Origin: an uncultured Eubacteriales bacterium | GTDB lineage: Bacteria; Bacillota; Clostridia; Oscillospirales; Oscillospiraceae | Direction: 5' to 3' | DNA length: 34,752 bases | Assembly (NCBI GenBank): GCA_900540545.1 | Contig: UQGJ01000023.1 | Location: 1-34,752, forward strand | In this document: positions 1-7,209 of the stretch, piece after piece | Position numbering within the stretch: the first letter of the stretch is position 1 | How the letters are laid out: each line of letters opens with the position of its first letter | Translations under genes and position numbers: made by a program | Notes under the pieces: model-generated | What the model saw: only the letters and a program-made list of their open reading frames with translations | Database searches by the model: none | What the model was told of the DNA's origin: nothing

Positions 1-58
1 CTTTCTCAAATGAGAAAGAGGACCCCCGCGCGGGAGCGCCGCCCCCCGGAGGGGGACC
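1..58. repeat. Extragenic palindromic repeat, copy 1 (cut by window edge)
   Basis: A hairpin with 7-bp arms (1-7 and 12-18) around AAAT is followed by a C/G-rich tract. Together they match the reverse complement of 18596-18656, where the hairpin is complete with 12-bp arms. The start of this copy lies outside the window. It sits downstream of the minus-strand SLH gene. No coding potential is seen between 1 and 152. Confidence 0.6.
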
Positions 59-68
59 CTCCATCCCT

Positions 69-111
69 CGTCCCGCCCGCAGACGACATTCTGCATTCCT
101 GCATTCTGCAT
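69..111. repeat. Dispersed 3'-end tag repeat, copy 1
   Basis: The block CGTCCCGCCCGCAGACGA at 69-86 is followed by tandem CATTCTG/CATTCCTG units to 111. The same 18-mer recurs at 8045-8062 and, with two changes, at 18914-18931, where it is again followed by CATTCTGCATTC units. Each copy lies within about 50 bp of a gene's stop codon. Function is unknown. Confidence 0.6.
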
Positions 112-152
112 GATTCCCCGTCCCCGCCGCAGCGGTCCTTCTTTCCCCAGCC

Positions 153-1295
153 TTACGTCAAATCCTCGCGCTGGGTCTGATACCGGCAGGTATCCACGTC
201 GATGGTGATGTGATAGAGCCCCTTTTCGTGGGAGAGGACCTCGCCCGGCCCGCCAATATCCCTGGTCAGGAGGATGTCGCAGAAAAAAGTCCGGCCATCC
301 TCGGAAAAACGGCAATTCTGGACGTCCGTGCTGCCGGACAGCATCAGGGTACCCTCCACGTTGCACACCCCCATGTCCAGCTTGACCATGCCCCCATCCC
401 GGTAGACCAGATAGGGGGCCGCGCTGGTGTGCATAAACCCGGCGCCGTTCACGTGCAGCACGAAGGTGGCCGCAGGCCCCTCTACCCGCAGCTTCTCGTA
501 GGTCCCGTAGCCCACCTCCTCCAGCTCCCGCGCCTTCTTGTCCAGGTAGGCCATGCACTGGTCATAGGAAAACAGGGGCGGCACGTTGCCGTTTTTCCGG
601 CTCACCGGGCCGTTTTCATAGAGGCGCAGGAAGGTGAGCAGACACTGCTCCACGGAGTAGTGCCCCGCCGGGTCAAAGCGGCCGTCCTCCCTGCCGTTCA
701 TCACGCCCCATCCGGCCAGGGCCGCCGCGCTCTCCCGGGCCCAGGGGGCGATCTCCGCCCCGTCCGGGAAGGCCGCCGCCCCCGTCTCCTCCGGCAGAAC
801 GCCGCCGCAGACGGTGTAGGCCCTGGTCAGCATGGCGGCCGCCTCCTGGCGGGTGATGAGGCCCTCCGGGTCAAAGGTCCCGTCCCCCCGGCCCTCCACC
901 AGGCCCAGATAGTAGGCCACCGAGACTGCCCGGTCCCCGTCCGGAAAGACCTCCTTGACCCACGGGTATTCCTCATCCCACTCCCCCATATACTCGGGAA
1001 CCAGGGCCCCAAGGGAGTCTCCCTGTTCATCGCTGTCTTTACAGTGGGCCTGAATCGCCACGTACTCCAGGGCAATCTCGCAGAATTGCGCCCGCGTGAT
1101 GGGCTGCCGGTAATCCACAACGTCATAGGACGGCTCCAGCCCCAGCTCCAGGGCCCGGTCCACCTCCGCCTGGGCCCAGGGGGAGACCGCCGGCGGCTCC
1201 GGCGCGACACTCCAGGGGTGACTGTGGGCCGACGCCGTGGTCAGGCAGAGCACCCCGGCGCACAGGGCGGCCATGCCTCGTTTCCACCCGTTCAT
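153..1295 (-). CDS. SLH-domain cell-surface protein
   Basis: Predicted exported protein of 380 aa that probably attaches to the cell wall through S-layer homology repeats. The N-terminus (MNGWKRGMAALCAG...) is a short basic stretch followed by a hydrophobic segment and an Ala-rich cleavage region. Two to three SLH-like repeats follow (about residues 40-230), with TRAQF, GRGDGTFDPEG-ITRQEAA and GREDGRFDPAGHYS motifs. The C-terminal 150 residues are not recognised. I chose the ATG at 1295 because AGAAAGGA lies 11 bases upstream; the ATG at 1307 would put that RBS directly against the start. The gene ends near two repeat elements and I see no clear terminator. Its ligand or activity cannot be read from the sequence. 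Confidence 0.85.
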   Translation of the reverse strand: MNGWKRGMAALCAGVLCLTTASAHSHPWSVAPEPPAVSPWAQAEVDRALELGLEPSYDVVDYRQPITRAQFCEIALEYVAIQAHCKDSDEQGDSLGALVPEYMGEWDEEYPWVKEVFPDGDRAVSVAYYLGLVEGRGDGTFDPEGLITRQEAAAMLTRAYTVCGGVLPEETGAAAFPDGAEIAPWARESAAALAGWGVMNGREDGRFDPAGHYSVEQCLLTFLRLYENGPVSRKNGNVPPLFSYDQCMAYLDKKARELEEVGYGTYEKLRVEGPAATFVLHVNGAGFMHTSAAPYLVYRDGGMVKLDMGVCNVEGTLMLSGSTDVQNCRFSEDGRTFFCDILLTRDIGGPGEVLSHEKGLYHITIDVDTCRYQTQREDLT

Positions 1296-1371
1296 TCCGC
1301 TCCACATCCTTTCTTACCCACAGTATACCCCTGATTTTCCATGGGGTCCAGCGCTTTTCCGGCATATGCAG

Positions 1372-1407
1372 AACGGGACTGCCGCGGCACACCGCGGCAG
1401 TCCCGTT
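1372..1407 (-). terminator. Hairpin terminator after stalk-domain gene
   Basis: Perfect 16-bp inverted repeat (1372-1387 with 1392-1407) just downstream of the minus-strand stop at 1423. The minus-strand U-tract is weak; a T-run is present on the plus strand. Confidence 0.65.
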
Positions 1408-1422
1408 TTTATCAAACCGTTT

Positions 1423-2445
1423 TTAGAAGGAGAAGCCCTGGGCCACCTTCAGGTCGTGCAGGTTGGCCAAATCCTCCAGGGCCATGTAGGTCACGCCGTC
1501 GGCGGCGCTGGTGGGGGCCAGAAGGCTCACCACCATATTCCCCTCCCGGGTGGCGTCGCCGCCGCCGATGGTGAAGCTGTACAGGGTGTCCTCCCCCTGC
1601 TTCACCACCACGGAGTTGGTCTCGGCCTCCCAGGTCACCTGGCAGCCCAGGGCCTCGGCCAGGGCGCGGACGGGGACCATCAGCCGGTTCTCCTCGGCCT
1701 TGCCGGGGACGGCCAGCTCGGCGCCGTTGACGGAGACGGTGAGGCTGTCGGCGGAGACATAGCCCTCATAGCCGTAGGGGAACACCACCACCTTGCTGGG
1801 GGTGGCCTGGCCGGGGTAGGACATCATCACCATCTCGTACCAGGACAGGATGCGGTCGCCGGGCTTCAGCTCGTCCAGGCCCACCACGTTCTTGGTCTTG
1901 TAGGCGGACAGGTCGGTGTCGGCGCTGAGGTGCAGCACCATCTCGCCGGTGACGTACAGGCTGACGCCGCCGTCGTCATGCTTGGTGACACTCTGGACCT
2001 CGCTGTAAGCGGGGGCGCTGAAATCCTCGGGCACGTTGCAGACGATGACCCGGCCGGTGGTCATGGGGGGCAGGCTGCGGGTCATCACGGGGCCGACCCA
2101 GGCGTAAAGGGCCTCGTTTTCCTGGATGTCGGCAAAGCTCCTGGCCTCGCCGGTGACGGCGTCCACGATGGCGGTGTCCTCCGCCACGTTGACGATGACC
2201 TTGCTGGTGGTGTCGGCACCGGTCTCCTCTTCGATGGTGACGCTGTTCTCCCCCAGCTCCACGGCCTTGCCCACCACCCGGACGGGCTGGGCGGAGTTGC
2301 GGACGCTGATTTCATAGGCGGGTGCCTCCACGTTCTCGCCCCCCTCCAGAGGAATGGTGTTGGCGGGGGCGGCGAAGGCCACCGAGGCCAGCAGTGCGGC
2401 GGACAGGGCGGCGGAGGCCGCGGTCTTGATGAAGTTTGATTTCAT
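1423..2445 (-). CDS. Secreted copper-amine-oxidase-like N-domain (stalk) protein
   Basis: 340-aa exported protein. It has a signal peptide (Lys-rich N-terminus, hydrophobic core, SVAFA cleavage region near residue 25). A middle beta-rich region of unknown function follows. The C-terminal part, about residues 235-340, carries hallmarks of the copper-amine-oxidase N-terminal domain: VSVNGAEL, MVPVRALAEALGCQVTWE and a repeated VTYMALEDLA-type helix. In Clostridia this domain is a wall-associated or stalk module and does not imply amine-oxidase activity. RBS GGAGA lies about 12 bases before the ATG. A hairpin separates it from the protease gene upstream on the same strand and another follows its stop, so it is probably monocistronic. 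Confidence 0.85.
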   Translation of the reverse strand: MKSNFIKTAASAALSAALLASVAFAAPANTIPLEGGENVEAPAYEISVRNSAQPVRVVGKAVELGENSVTIEEETGADTTSKVIVNVAEDTAIVDAVTGEARSFADIQENEALYAWVGPVMTRSLPPMTTGRVIVCNVPEDFSAPAYSEVQSVTKHDDGGVSLYVTGEMVLHLSADTDLSAYKTKNVVGLDELKPGDRILSWYEMVMMSYPGQATPSKVVVFPYGYEGYVSADSLTVSVNGAELAVPGKAEENRLMVPVRALAEALGCQVTWEAETNSVVVKQGEDTLYSFTIGGGDATREGNMVVSLLAPTSAADGVTYMALEDLANLHDLKVAQGFSF

Positions 2446-2516
2446 GTTGGTAAAACGTCTCCTTTCGTTGGGTTCTGAGCTTTAGACGGCGCCCATGCCC
2501 CGTTTGTTCCCGAAAA

Positions 2517-2552
2517 ACGGGCGGTGGGAAGAACTTCCATCCCACCGCCCGT
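2517..2552 (-). terminator. Rho-independent terminator after S41 protease gene
   Basis: Perfect 13-bp inverted repeat (2517-2529 with 2540-2552). On the minus strand it is followed by a run of five T, 12 bases after the stop at 2564. Confidence 0.9.
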
Positions 2553-2563
2553 CCGGCGCGTCG

Positions 2564-4537
2564 TTATCCGGCCACCGGCTGGATGATATAGGAGTAGGTC
2601 AGCAGGTTATAGAGCATGGCGGCGGCCTCCTCCCGGGTGACCACCGCGGCGGGGTCCACCTCCTCCAGGGGCTGGAGCAGCAACCCGGTGTCGGACTGGT
2701 AGCCGCCCTCCCAGCTCAGGCTGTCCCCGTCGGAGGCCGCGGCCACGGCGGGCTGGGCCCAGGCGGAGAAATTCAGCAGGGCGGGCTGCTCGTCATAGAG
2801 GGCGGTGGGGGCCGCCTCGGCCAGCAGGGACTTGAGGGTCATATCCGACCAGGCCCCCGCCCGCATGAGGACGGTGATGAACTGCTGGTAGTCGATGAGG
2901 TCGTCCGGGTTGAAGTTCCCGGCGTCGTCCCCCCGCATGAGGCCCAGGTGGTAGAGGATGTCCGCCGAGGTGGAGAACCAGTCCTCCTCCGTCACGTCGG
3001 CATAGGGGGCGCGGCCCTGGGACTCCCAGCACCAGTAGCCCATGGCCTGGGTGAGGAAGGCGGCCAGCTCGGCCCGGGTCAGCTCCCCCTTGGGGTTGAA
3101 GTCGCCGTTCTCGTCCCCGGAGAGCATCCCCAGGGCGGCCAGCGTGTTGATCTCGTCGGCATAGGGGGAGTCCGCCACGTCGTCGAACCAGCGGGAGGTG
3201 TACTCCACCTTCCAGGCCTTGGCCACGTCGGCGGGGGTGACAGCCTTGCCGTTCAGGGTCATGGGGGTGTTGGGGGCGATGGCGGAGAGCAGCTCGGCAA
3301 AGGCGGGGGCGTACTCCGCGCTGGTGGCGGCGTCCTTGTGGACGTACCACTTGCGGACCTCGGGCGCGGGGGCGTCCTCCGCGCCGCTGGCCTGCTCGTG
3401 GGTCAGCTCCAGCACCAGCACGTCGGCGCTGGCCTTCTTGGCCTCCTTGCCAGAGAGCAGGTAGGCCACGCCGTCGGCCAGGTTGGGGTCCACCACCAGA
3501 TGGGGGACCACGCCGGACCGGTCCGGGGTCACCCAGCGGGGGGAGTAGTAGCGGTCGGTGGTGATTTTCATGGCCGAGCCGTCCTCCTGCTCGAACACGT
3601 TCTGGGCCACGCCCTTGCCGAAGGTGCGGGTGCCGATGATGAGGGCGTAGTCGTGGTCCCGCATGGCGGCGGCGAACAGCTCGGAGGCGCTGGCGGAGGC
3701 GCCGTCCGTGATGACGATCAGCGGCTCCTCGATAAGGCCGGGGATCTCCACCGGGAAGATGTTCATCCGCCAGGAGTTGTAGTTGCCCTGGTTGTCCACC
3801 ACGTGGGCCACGGTCTGGTTGCCCAACACGTACCCGGCGGCGGCGATGACGGCGGTGGCGTACCCGCCGGGGTTGCCCCGCAGGTCCACCACCCAGCGGT
3901 CGGCCTGCTCGTCCTCGTCGGTGATATAGGTCTGGAAGTAGTCGCCGGTGTTCTCGCCGAAGCTGGTGACGTCGATCCAGCCGATGTGGCCGTCCACCAC
4001 CTCGCCGGTGACCACAGGGAAGGTGACCTCGGCCCGCTTCATGGTGATGTCCAGGCTCTTGCCGGAGCGCAGGACGGTGATGGTGACCTCGCTCCCCGCC
4101 TCGCCCGCGATCAGCAGGGACAGGGCGTCGGCGGTGCCGGCCTCCTCCAGGGTGGTGCCGTCCACGGCCACGATCTTGTCCCCCAGCTGGATGCCGGCCC
4201 CCTCGGCGGGGCCGCCGGGGGCGATGAGGATGACCTCCATGCCGTCGGCCTGCTTTTCCACCATGACGCCGATGCCCACCACGGTGGTGTCGTTCAGGTC
4301 GGTCTGGAAGGCCTGGTACTCCTCCGCCGACATGTAATAGGTGTAGGGGTCCCCCAGGGCGGCGGTGATCTCCTCGATGCTGCCCAGCCCCAGGACGTCC
4401 TCCGGGATGGGGTCGATGTAGTAGGCCTGAAGCAGGTCCCGGGCCTCGTCCACCGTCAGGGCGGAGGCCAGGGGGGTGAGGGCCAGGGACAGCGCCAGCG
4501 CCGAGGCGCACAGGCGCAGGAATTTTCTATGTCTCAT
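2564..4537 (-). CDS. S41-family (C-terminal processing) serine protease with PDZ and SLH domains
   Basis: 657-aa exported protease. It has a signal peptide (about 1-26), an N-terminal helical segment with LGDPYTYYM, a PDZ domain (about 85-170, VGIGVMVE...GGPAEGAGIQLGDKIVAVDG), and an S41 core (about 175-365). The core shows VVDLRGNPGG, the nucleophile region GASASASE (Ser281) and TFGKG (Lys308), the expected Ser-Lys dyad. The C-terminal part (about 470-657) has SLH repeats (GDENGDFNPKGELTRAE, GDDAGNFNPDDLIDYQQ, VVTREEAAAML). The enzyme should therefore act outside the membrane, tethered to the wall, clipping surface proteins. RBS AAAGGAG precedes the ATG. The fusion of CtpA-like protease to SLH is seen in some Clostridia; its substrate is unknown. 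Confidence 0.93.
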   Translation of the reverse strand: MRHRKFLRLCASALALSLALTPLASALTVDEARDLLQAYYIDPIPEDVLGLGSIEEITAALGDPYTYYMSAEEYQAFQTDLNDTTVVGIGVMVEKQADGMEVILIAPGGPAEGAGIQLGDKIVAVDGTTLEEAGTADALSLLIAGEAGSEVTITVLRSGKSLDITMKRAEVTFPVVTGEVVDGHIGWIDVTSFGENTGDYFQTYITDEDEQADRWVVDLRGNPGGYATAVIAAAGYVLGNQTVAHVVDNQGNYNSWRMNIFPVEIPGLIEEPLIVITDGASASASELFAAAMRDHDYALIIGTRTFGKGVAQNVFEQEDGSAMKITTDRYYSPRWVTPDRSGVVPHLVVDPNLADGVAYLLSGKEAKKASADVLVLELTHEQASGAEDAPAPEVRKWYVHKDAATSAEYAPAFAELLSAIAPNTPMTLNGKAVTPADVAKAWKVEYTSRWFDDVADSPYADEINTLAALGMLSGDENGDFNPKGELTRAELAAFLTQAMGYWCWESQGRAPYADVTEEDWFSTSADILYHLGLMRGDDAGNFNPDDLIDYQQFITVLMRAGAWSDMTLKSLLAEAAPTALYDEQPALLNFSAWAQPAVAAASDGDSLSWEGGYQSDTGLLLQPLEEVDPAAVVTREEAAAMLYNLLTYSYIIQPVAG

Positions 4538-4576
4538 GGGGCAGTTCTCCTTTAACGCTCAAGTGTCTCTATTGTA

Positions 4577-5248
4577 TCATTCGTCCCCGCCCTTGTCCAC
4601 AGGCCCCGTCATCTTTTGTCGATACCAGATATAGGACATGACGCAGGGGACCAGCCCGGCCCCCAAAGCCCCGGCCATGGTCACAATGAAGGCCGCGTAC
4701 TCCCCCAGCAGCAGGCCGCAGACCAGCATGGCCAGCCCCGCCAGGAAGAAGAGCCGCCCGCCCAGCCGCTGGCTCCGGTTCCACACGTCGGGGTCGGAGA
4801 GGGTCCAGGGGGTCTTGATGCCCATGAAGAAGTTGCTCTTCACCTTGGGCATGAGGTTGCCCAGGATCAGGAACAGCAGCCCCACCGCCATGACGATGAC
4901 CCGCCATACCGCCAGGGTGCCGGGCCTGAGGGCCTCCACCACCGTCACGGCGTTGACCAGCAGCAGAAAGACGGCCATGACCAAAACGAAGCCGTCGTAA
5001 TAGTCCTGGAACCGGGCGTAGTTCTTCCGCCGGGGGTCGATTTTGGGCAGGACCCGCAGCAGGGCGGTGAGCAGCAGGGGCAGCAGGGCCAGCAGCCACA
5101 TGGTCCCCCTGCCGCTGTATGTCACGGTCCCGTCCAGCCCCCAGTGGGTGGGCACCCGGGCGGGGAGGGCCGCGTAGACCGCCGCCACCAGCGCCGGCGA
5201 GGCCAGCGCCGCGCACCAGGTCAGTACCCGCAGCGTCTTATCCTTCAT
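4577..5248 (-). CDS. SdpI-family integral membrane protein
   Basis: 223-aa membrane protein with about six hydrophobic segments. The N-terminal DUF1648-type part contains ARVPTHWGLDGTVTYSGRG. The C-terminal SdpI part contains LGNLMPKVKSNFFMGIKTPWTLSDPDVW, a signature of the family. In Bacillus subtilis SdpI protects against the SdpC toxin and, when bound to toxin, sequesters the repressor SdpR. The ATG at 5248 overlaps the end of the upstream sdpR-like gene by 11 bases, so the two are translated together. No SdpC-like toxin gene is visible nearby. The role could be immunity to exogenous toxins or general envelope homeostasis. Confidence 0.9.
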   Translation of the reverse strand: MKDKTLRVLTWCAALASPALVAAVYAALPARVPTHWGLDGTVTYSGRGTMWLLALLPLLLTALLRVLPKIDPRRKNYARFQDYYDGFVLVMAVFLLLVNAVTVVEALRPGTLAVWRVIVMAVGLLFLILGNLMPKVKSNFFMGIKTPWTLSDPDVWNRSQRLGGRLFFLAGLAMLVCGLLLGEYAAFIVTMAGALGAGLVPCVMSYIWYRQKMTGPVDKGGDE

Positions 5249-5516
5249 CGTCCTTCCCTCCCCGCAGCGCCGCCACCCAGCCGGTGATCTCGTCCAGCAC
5301 CGACATGTTCAGCTCGTAATAGATGTACTTCCCCCGCCGGTCGTCCGACACCAGCCCGGCCTCCTTGAGGACGGACAGGTGGTGGGACACGGTGGCCCCC
5401 GTCATGGCGAAGTGGGAGACGATCTCCCCCGCCGTCTTGGCCCCGTCCTTCAGGATGTCCAGGATGGCCCGCCGGGTGGGGTCGGAGAGGGCCTTGAAGG
5501 TCTCCTGAAAACCCAT
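5238..5516 (-). CDS. ArsR-type repressor, SdpR family
   Basis: 92-aa winged-helix DNA-binding protein. The opening FQETFKALSDPTRRAILDIL, the recognition region TGATVSHHLSVLKEAGLV and the wing DRRGKYIYYELN are typical of the ArsR/SmtB fold, SdpR subgroup. No metal-binding Cys pairs are seen, as expected for SdpR. The first gene of an overlapping pair with the SdpI-like gene, it probably represses its own operon. RBS AAAGGGG lies before the ATG. Upstream, AGAT-AAAC-ATCT at about 5537-5550 is a small inverted repeat that could be its operator. Confidence 0.9.
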   Translation of the reverse strand: MGFQETFKALSDPTRRAILDILKDGAKTAGEIVSHFAMTGATVSHHLSVLKEAGLVSDDRRGKYIYYELNMSVLDEITGWVAALRGGKDDEG

Positions 5517-5606
5517 GGGTCCAGCCCCTTTCTTATTTAGATGTTTATCTGTCTATCAGCATACCAGAGCGCCGGGCGGAAGTCAACCGCGGGCCGCCCC
5601 CCTCCC

Positions 5607-5927
5607 TCACGCCATCCTGGCTTTGTACGCCATCCCCCACGCCGCCATGGCGTCCAGCACGGGGCAGAGGCTCTCCCCCGTGGCCGTCAGGGCGTACTCC
5701 ACCCGGGGCGGCACCTCGGGGTAGACCGTCCGGGTCAGCAGACCCTGGGCCTCCATCTCCCGCAGATTGGCGGTCAGCACCTTCTGGCTGATGCCGGTGA
5801 CGGACTTTTTCAGCTCCCCGAAGCGGCGGGTGCCCTCCAGCAGGTCCCGCAGGATGAGGATCTTCCACTTGTTGCCGATGAGGGTCAGAGTTGCCTCCAC
5901 CGGGCAGGCGGGCAGGGACTGGGACAT
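5607..5927 (-). CDS. HxlR-family transcriptional regulator
   Basis: 106-aa winged-helix regulator of the MarR/HxlR type. The N-terminus has Cys8 in CPVEATLTLIGNKWKILIL, which is the family signature. In relatives such as YodB and HypR the equivalent Cys senses electrophiles or disulfide stress. The motif LTANLREMEAQGLLTRTVY is the recognition helix plus turn, and VEYALTATGESLCPVLDAM ends the domain. I chose the ATG at 5927, preceded by GGAGG at a spacing of about 6 bases, over the upstream ATG at 5942, which would make the RBS coding. It is divergent from the split-barrel/macrodomain/sirtuin operon at 6060, which it may control. Confidence 0.9.
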   Translation of the reverse strand: MSQSLPACPVEATLTLIGNKWKILILRDLLEGTRRFGELKKSVTGISQKVLTANLREMEAQGLLTRTVYPEVPPRVEYALTATGESLCPVLDAMAAWGMAYKARMA

Positions 5928-5964
5928 GTTGATTCCTCCCAATGGTATCTTTTTGGTCCCTATC

Positions 5965-5978
5965 GCACTTTATTGTGC
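5965..5978. promoter_or_regulatory. Candidate HxlR operator palindrome
   Basis: GCAC-TTTATT-GTGC is an inverted repeat with 4-bp arms and an A/T centre. It lies between the divergent HxlR gene and the operon at 6060, just upstream of the plus-strand -35. HxlR proteins bind short palindromes in such divergent regions. The assignment is inference. Confidence 0.4.
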
Positions 5979-5982
5979 CTAC

Positions 5983-6011
5983 TTTACGTCTGGACCTTAC
6001 AGCGTTATTAT
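5983..6011 (+). promoter_or_regulatory. Promoter of split-barrel/macrodomain/sirtuin operon
   Basis: TTTACG (5983-5988) and TATTAT (6006-6011) are separated by 17 bp. The start codon lies about 50 bases downstream at 6060. Confidence 0.5.
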
Positions 6012-6059
6012 ACTGCCACAGACAGCGATGTCAAGTCTACCCCTCAGGAGGTCCTTACA

Positions 6060-6464
6060 ATGAAGGAAGTCGTACAGTTTTTGCAGGAAAACCCGGTGCA
6101 GTATTTCGCCACCGTGGGTCTGGACGGGCGGCCCAAGGTCCGCCCCTTCCAGTTCATGCTGGAGCGGGACGGAAAGCTCTGGTTCTGCACCAGCAGCCAG
6201 AAGCAGGTCTTTGCCGAGATGGGCAAAACGCCCTGGGTGGAGGTGTCGGTGGCCAGCGCGGATTTCACCTGGCTGCGTCTGTCCGGGCGGCCCGTCTTTG
6301 TGGACGACCTGGACATCAAGGACGCCATCGTGGCCTCCAGCCCCCTGGTCAAGTCCATCTACGGCGAGGGCAAAAACCCCATCTTCGAGGCCTTCTACCT
6401 GGCCGACGGCAAGGCGGTGCTGGCCGATTTCACCGGCAACCCGCCCAGGGAATATGAGCTGTAA
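6060..6464 (+). CDS. Pyridoxamine 5'-phosphate oxidase-like FMN split-barrel protein
   Basis: 134-aa single-domain flavin split-barrel protein. The family start is clear: VQFLQENPVQYFATVGLDGRPKVRPFQF, then GKLWFCTSSQKQVFAEMGKTPWVEVSV, and the C-terminal NPIFEAFYLADGKAVLADFTG. Members bind FMN or F420-like cofactors; the substrate is usually unknown and the name does not imply PNP oxidase activity. I chose the ATG at 6060, preceded by AGGAGG at a spacing of 8 bases. It overlaps the macrodomain gene by 11 bases, making it the first gene of a three-gene coupled operon. A redox enzyme beside an ADP-ribosylation pair fits the flavin-dependent oxidoreductases found in related SirTM operons. Confidence 0.9.
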   Translation: MKEVVQFLQENPVQYFATVGLDGRPKVRPFQFMLERDGKLWFCTSSQKQVFAEMGKTPWVEVSVASADFTWLRLSGRPVFVDDLDIKDAIVASSPLVKSIYGEGKNPIFEAFYLADGKAVLADFTGNPPREYEL

Positions 6465-7209
6465 CGAGGACCTGGCCGACCTGGTCCGCCTGCTCCTGGC
6501 CGAGGACCGCCGCTACGACGGCGCGGCGGTCCCCCGGGACCCGGCGGAGCTCTGGCGGCTCTACCGCACGCTGGTGAACCTGCGCCCGCCCCGTCCGGCG
6601 GACGCGGGTCTGCTGCGCATCCAGGACCGGGTGCTGGATGCGGTCCGGGCGTACCGGGGCGTCACCGACGCCGCCGGGCTCCCCGGCCGGGTGGCCCTGT
6701 GGCGGGGGGACATCACCACCCTGGCCTGCGGCGCCATCGTCAACGCCGCCAACAGCGGCCTGCTGGGCTGCTTCGTCCCCTGCCACGGGTGCATCGACAA
6801 CGCCATCCACACCTACGCGGGCATCCAACTCCGTCTGGCCTGCGCGGCGCTCATGGGGGGCCGGACGGAGCCCACGGGCCGGGCACAGATCACCCCCGGC
6901 TTCCACCTGCCCGCCCGGTACGTCCTCCACACCGTGGGCCCCATCGTGGACGGCCCCCTCACCTCGGCCCACCGCGCCCAGCTCCGGGCCTGCTACCGCG
7001 CCTGCCTGGAGACGGCGGAGGCCCACGGCCTGGACTCCGTAGCCTTCTGCTGCATCTCCACCGGGGAGTTCCGCTTCCCCCGCCGCCCCGCCGCCGAGAT
7101 CGCCGTGGAGACGGTGACGGACTACCTCAAGACCAGCGCCATCCAAAAGGTGGTGTTCGACGTGTTTCAGGAGGAGGACTGCCGCATCTATGCAGAACTG
7201 CTGGAGTGA
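6454..7209 (+). CDS. Zinc-dependent macrodomain protein-ADP-ribosyl hydrolase
   Basis: 251 aa. A helical N-terminal segment (about 1-75) precedes a macrodomain (about 78-250). Diagnostic motifs are RGDITTLACGAIVNAANSGLLGCF, then FVPCHGCIDNAIHTYAG, and the glycine-rich CCISTGEFRFP loop. Asn97 and Asn100 mark the ADP-ribose site. Cys106, His111 and Cys113 match the zinc ligands of the Zn-macrodomain clade known from Staphylococcus and Streptococcus SirTM operons. Those proteins remove ADP-ribose placed by the partner sirtuin. It overlaps the upstream gene by 11 bases and the sirtuin gene by 20, so the three are translated together. Length is slightly under the usual 260-270 aa. Confidence 0.93.
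   Translation: MSCNEDLADLVRLLLAEDRRYDGAAVPRDPAELWRLYRTLVNLRPPRPADAGLLRIQDRVLDAVRAYRGVTDAAGLPGRVALWRGDITTLACGAIVNAANSGLLGCFVPCHGCIDNAIHTYAGIQLRLACAALMGGRTEPTGRAQITPGFHLPARYVLHTVGPIVDGPLTSAHRAQLRACYRACLETAEAHGLDSVAFCCISTGEFRFPRRPAAEIAVETVTDYLKTSAIQKVVFDVFQEEDCRIYAELLE

Noticed and set aside
2495..4555. 686-codon plus-strand ORF antisense to the S41 protease gene
   Set aside because: Gly/His/Val-rich translation without domains, typical of the antisense frame of GC-rich genes; the minus strand has clear catalytic motifs, RBS and terminator.
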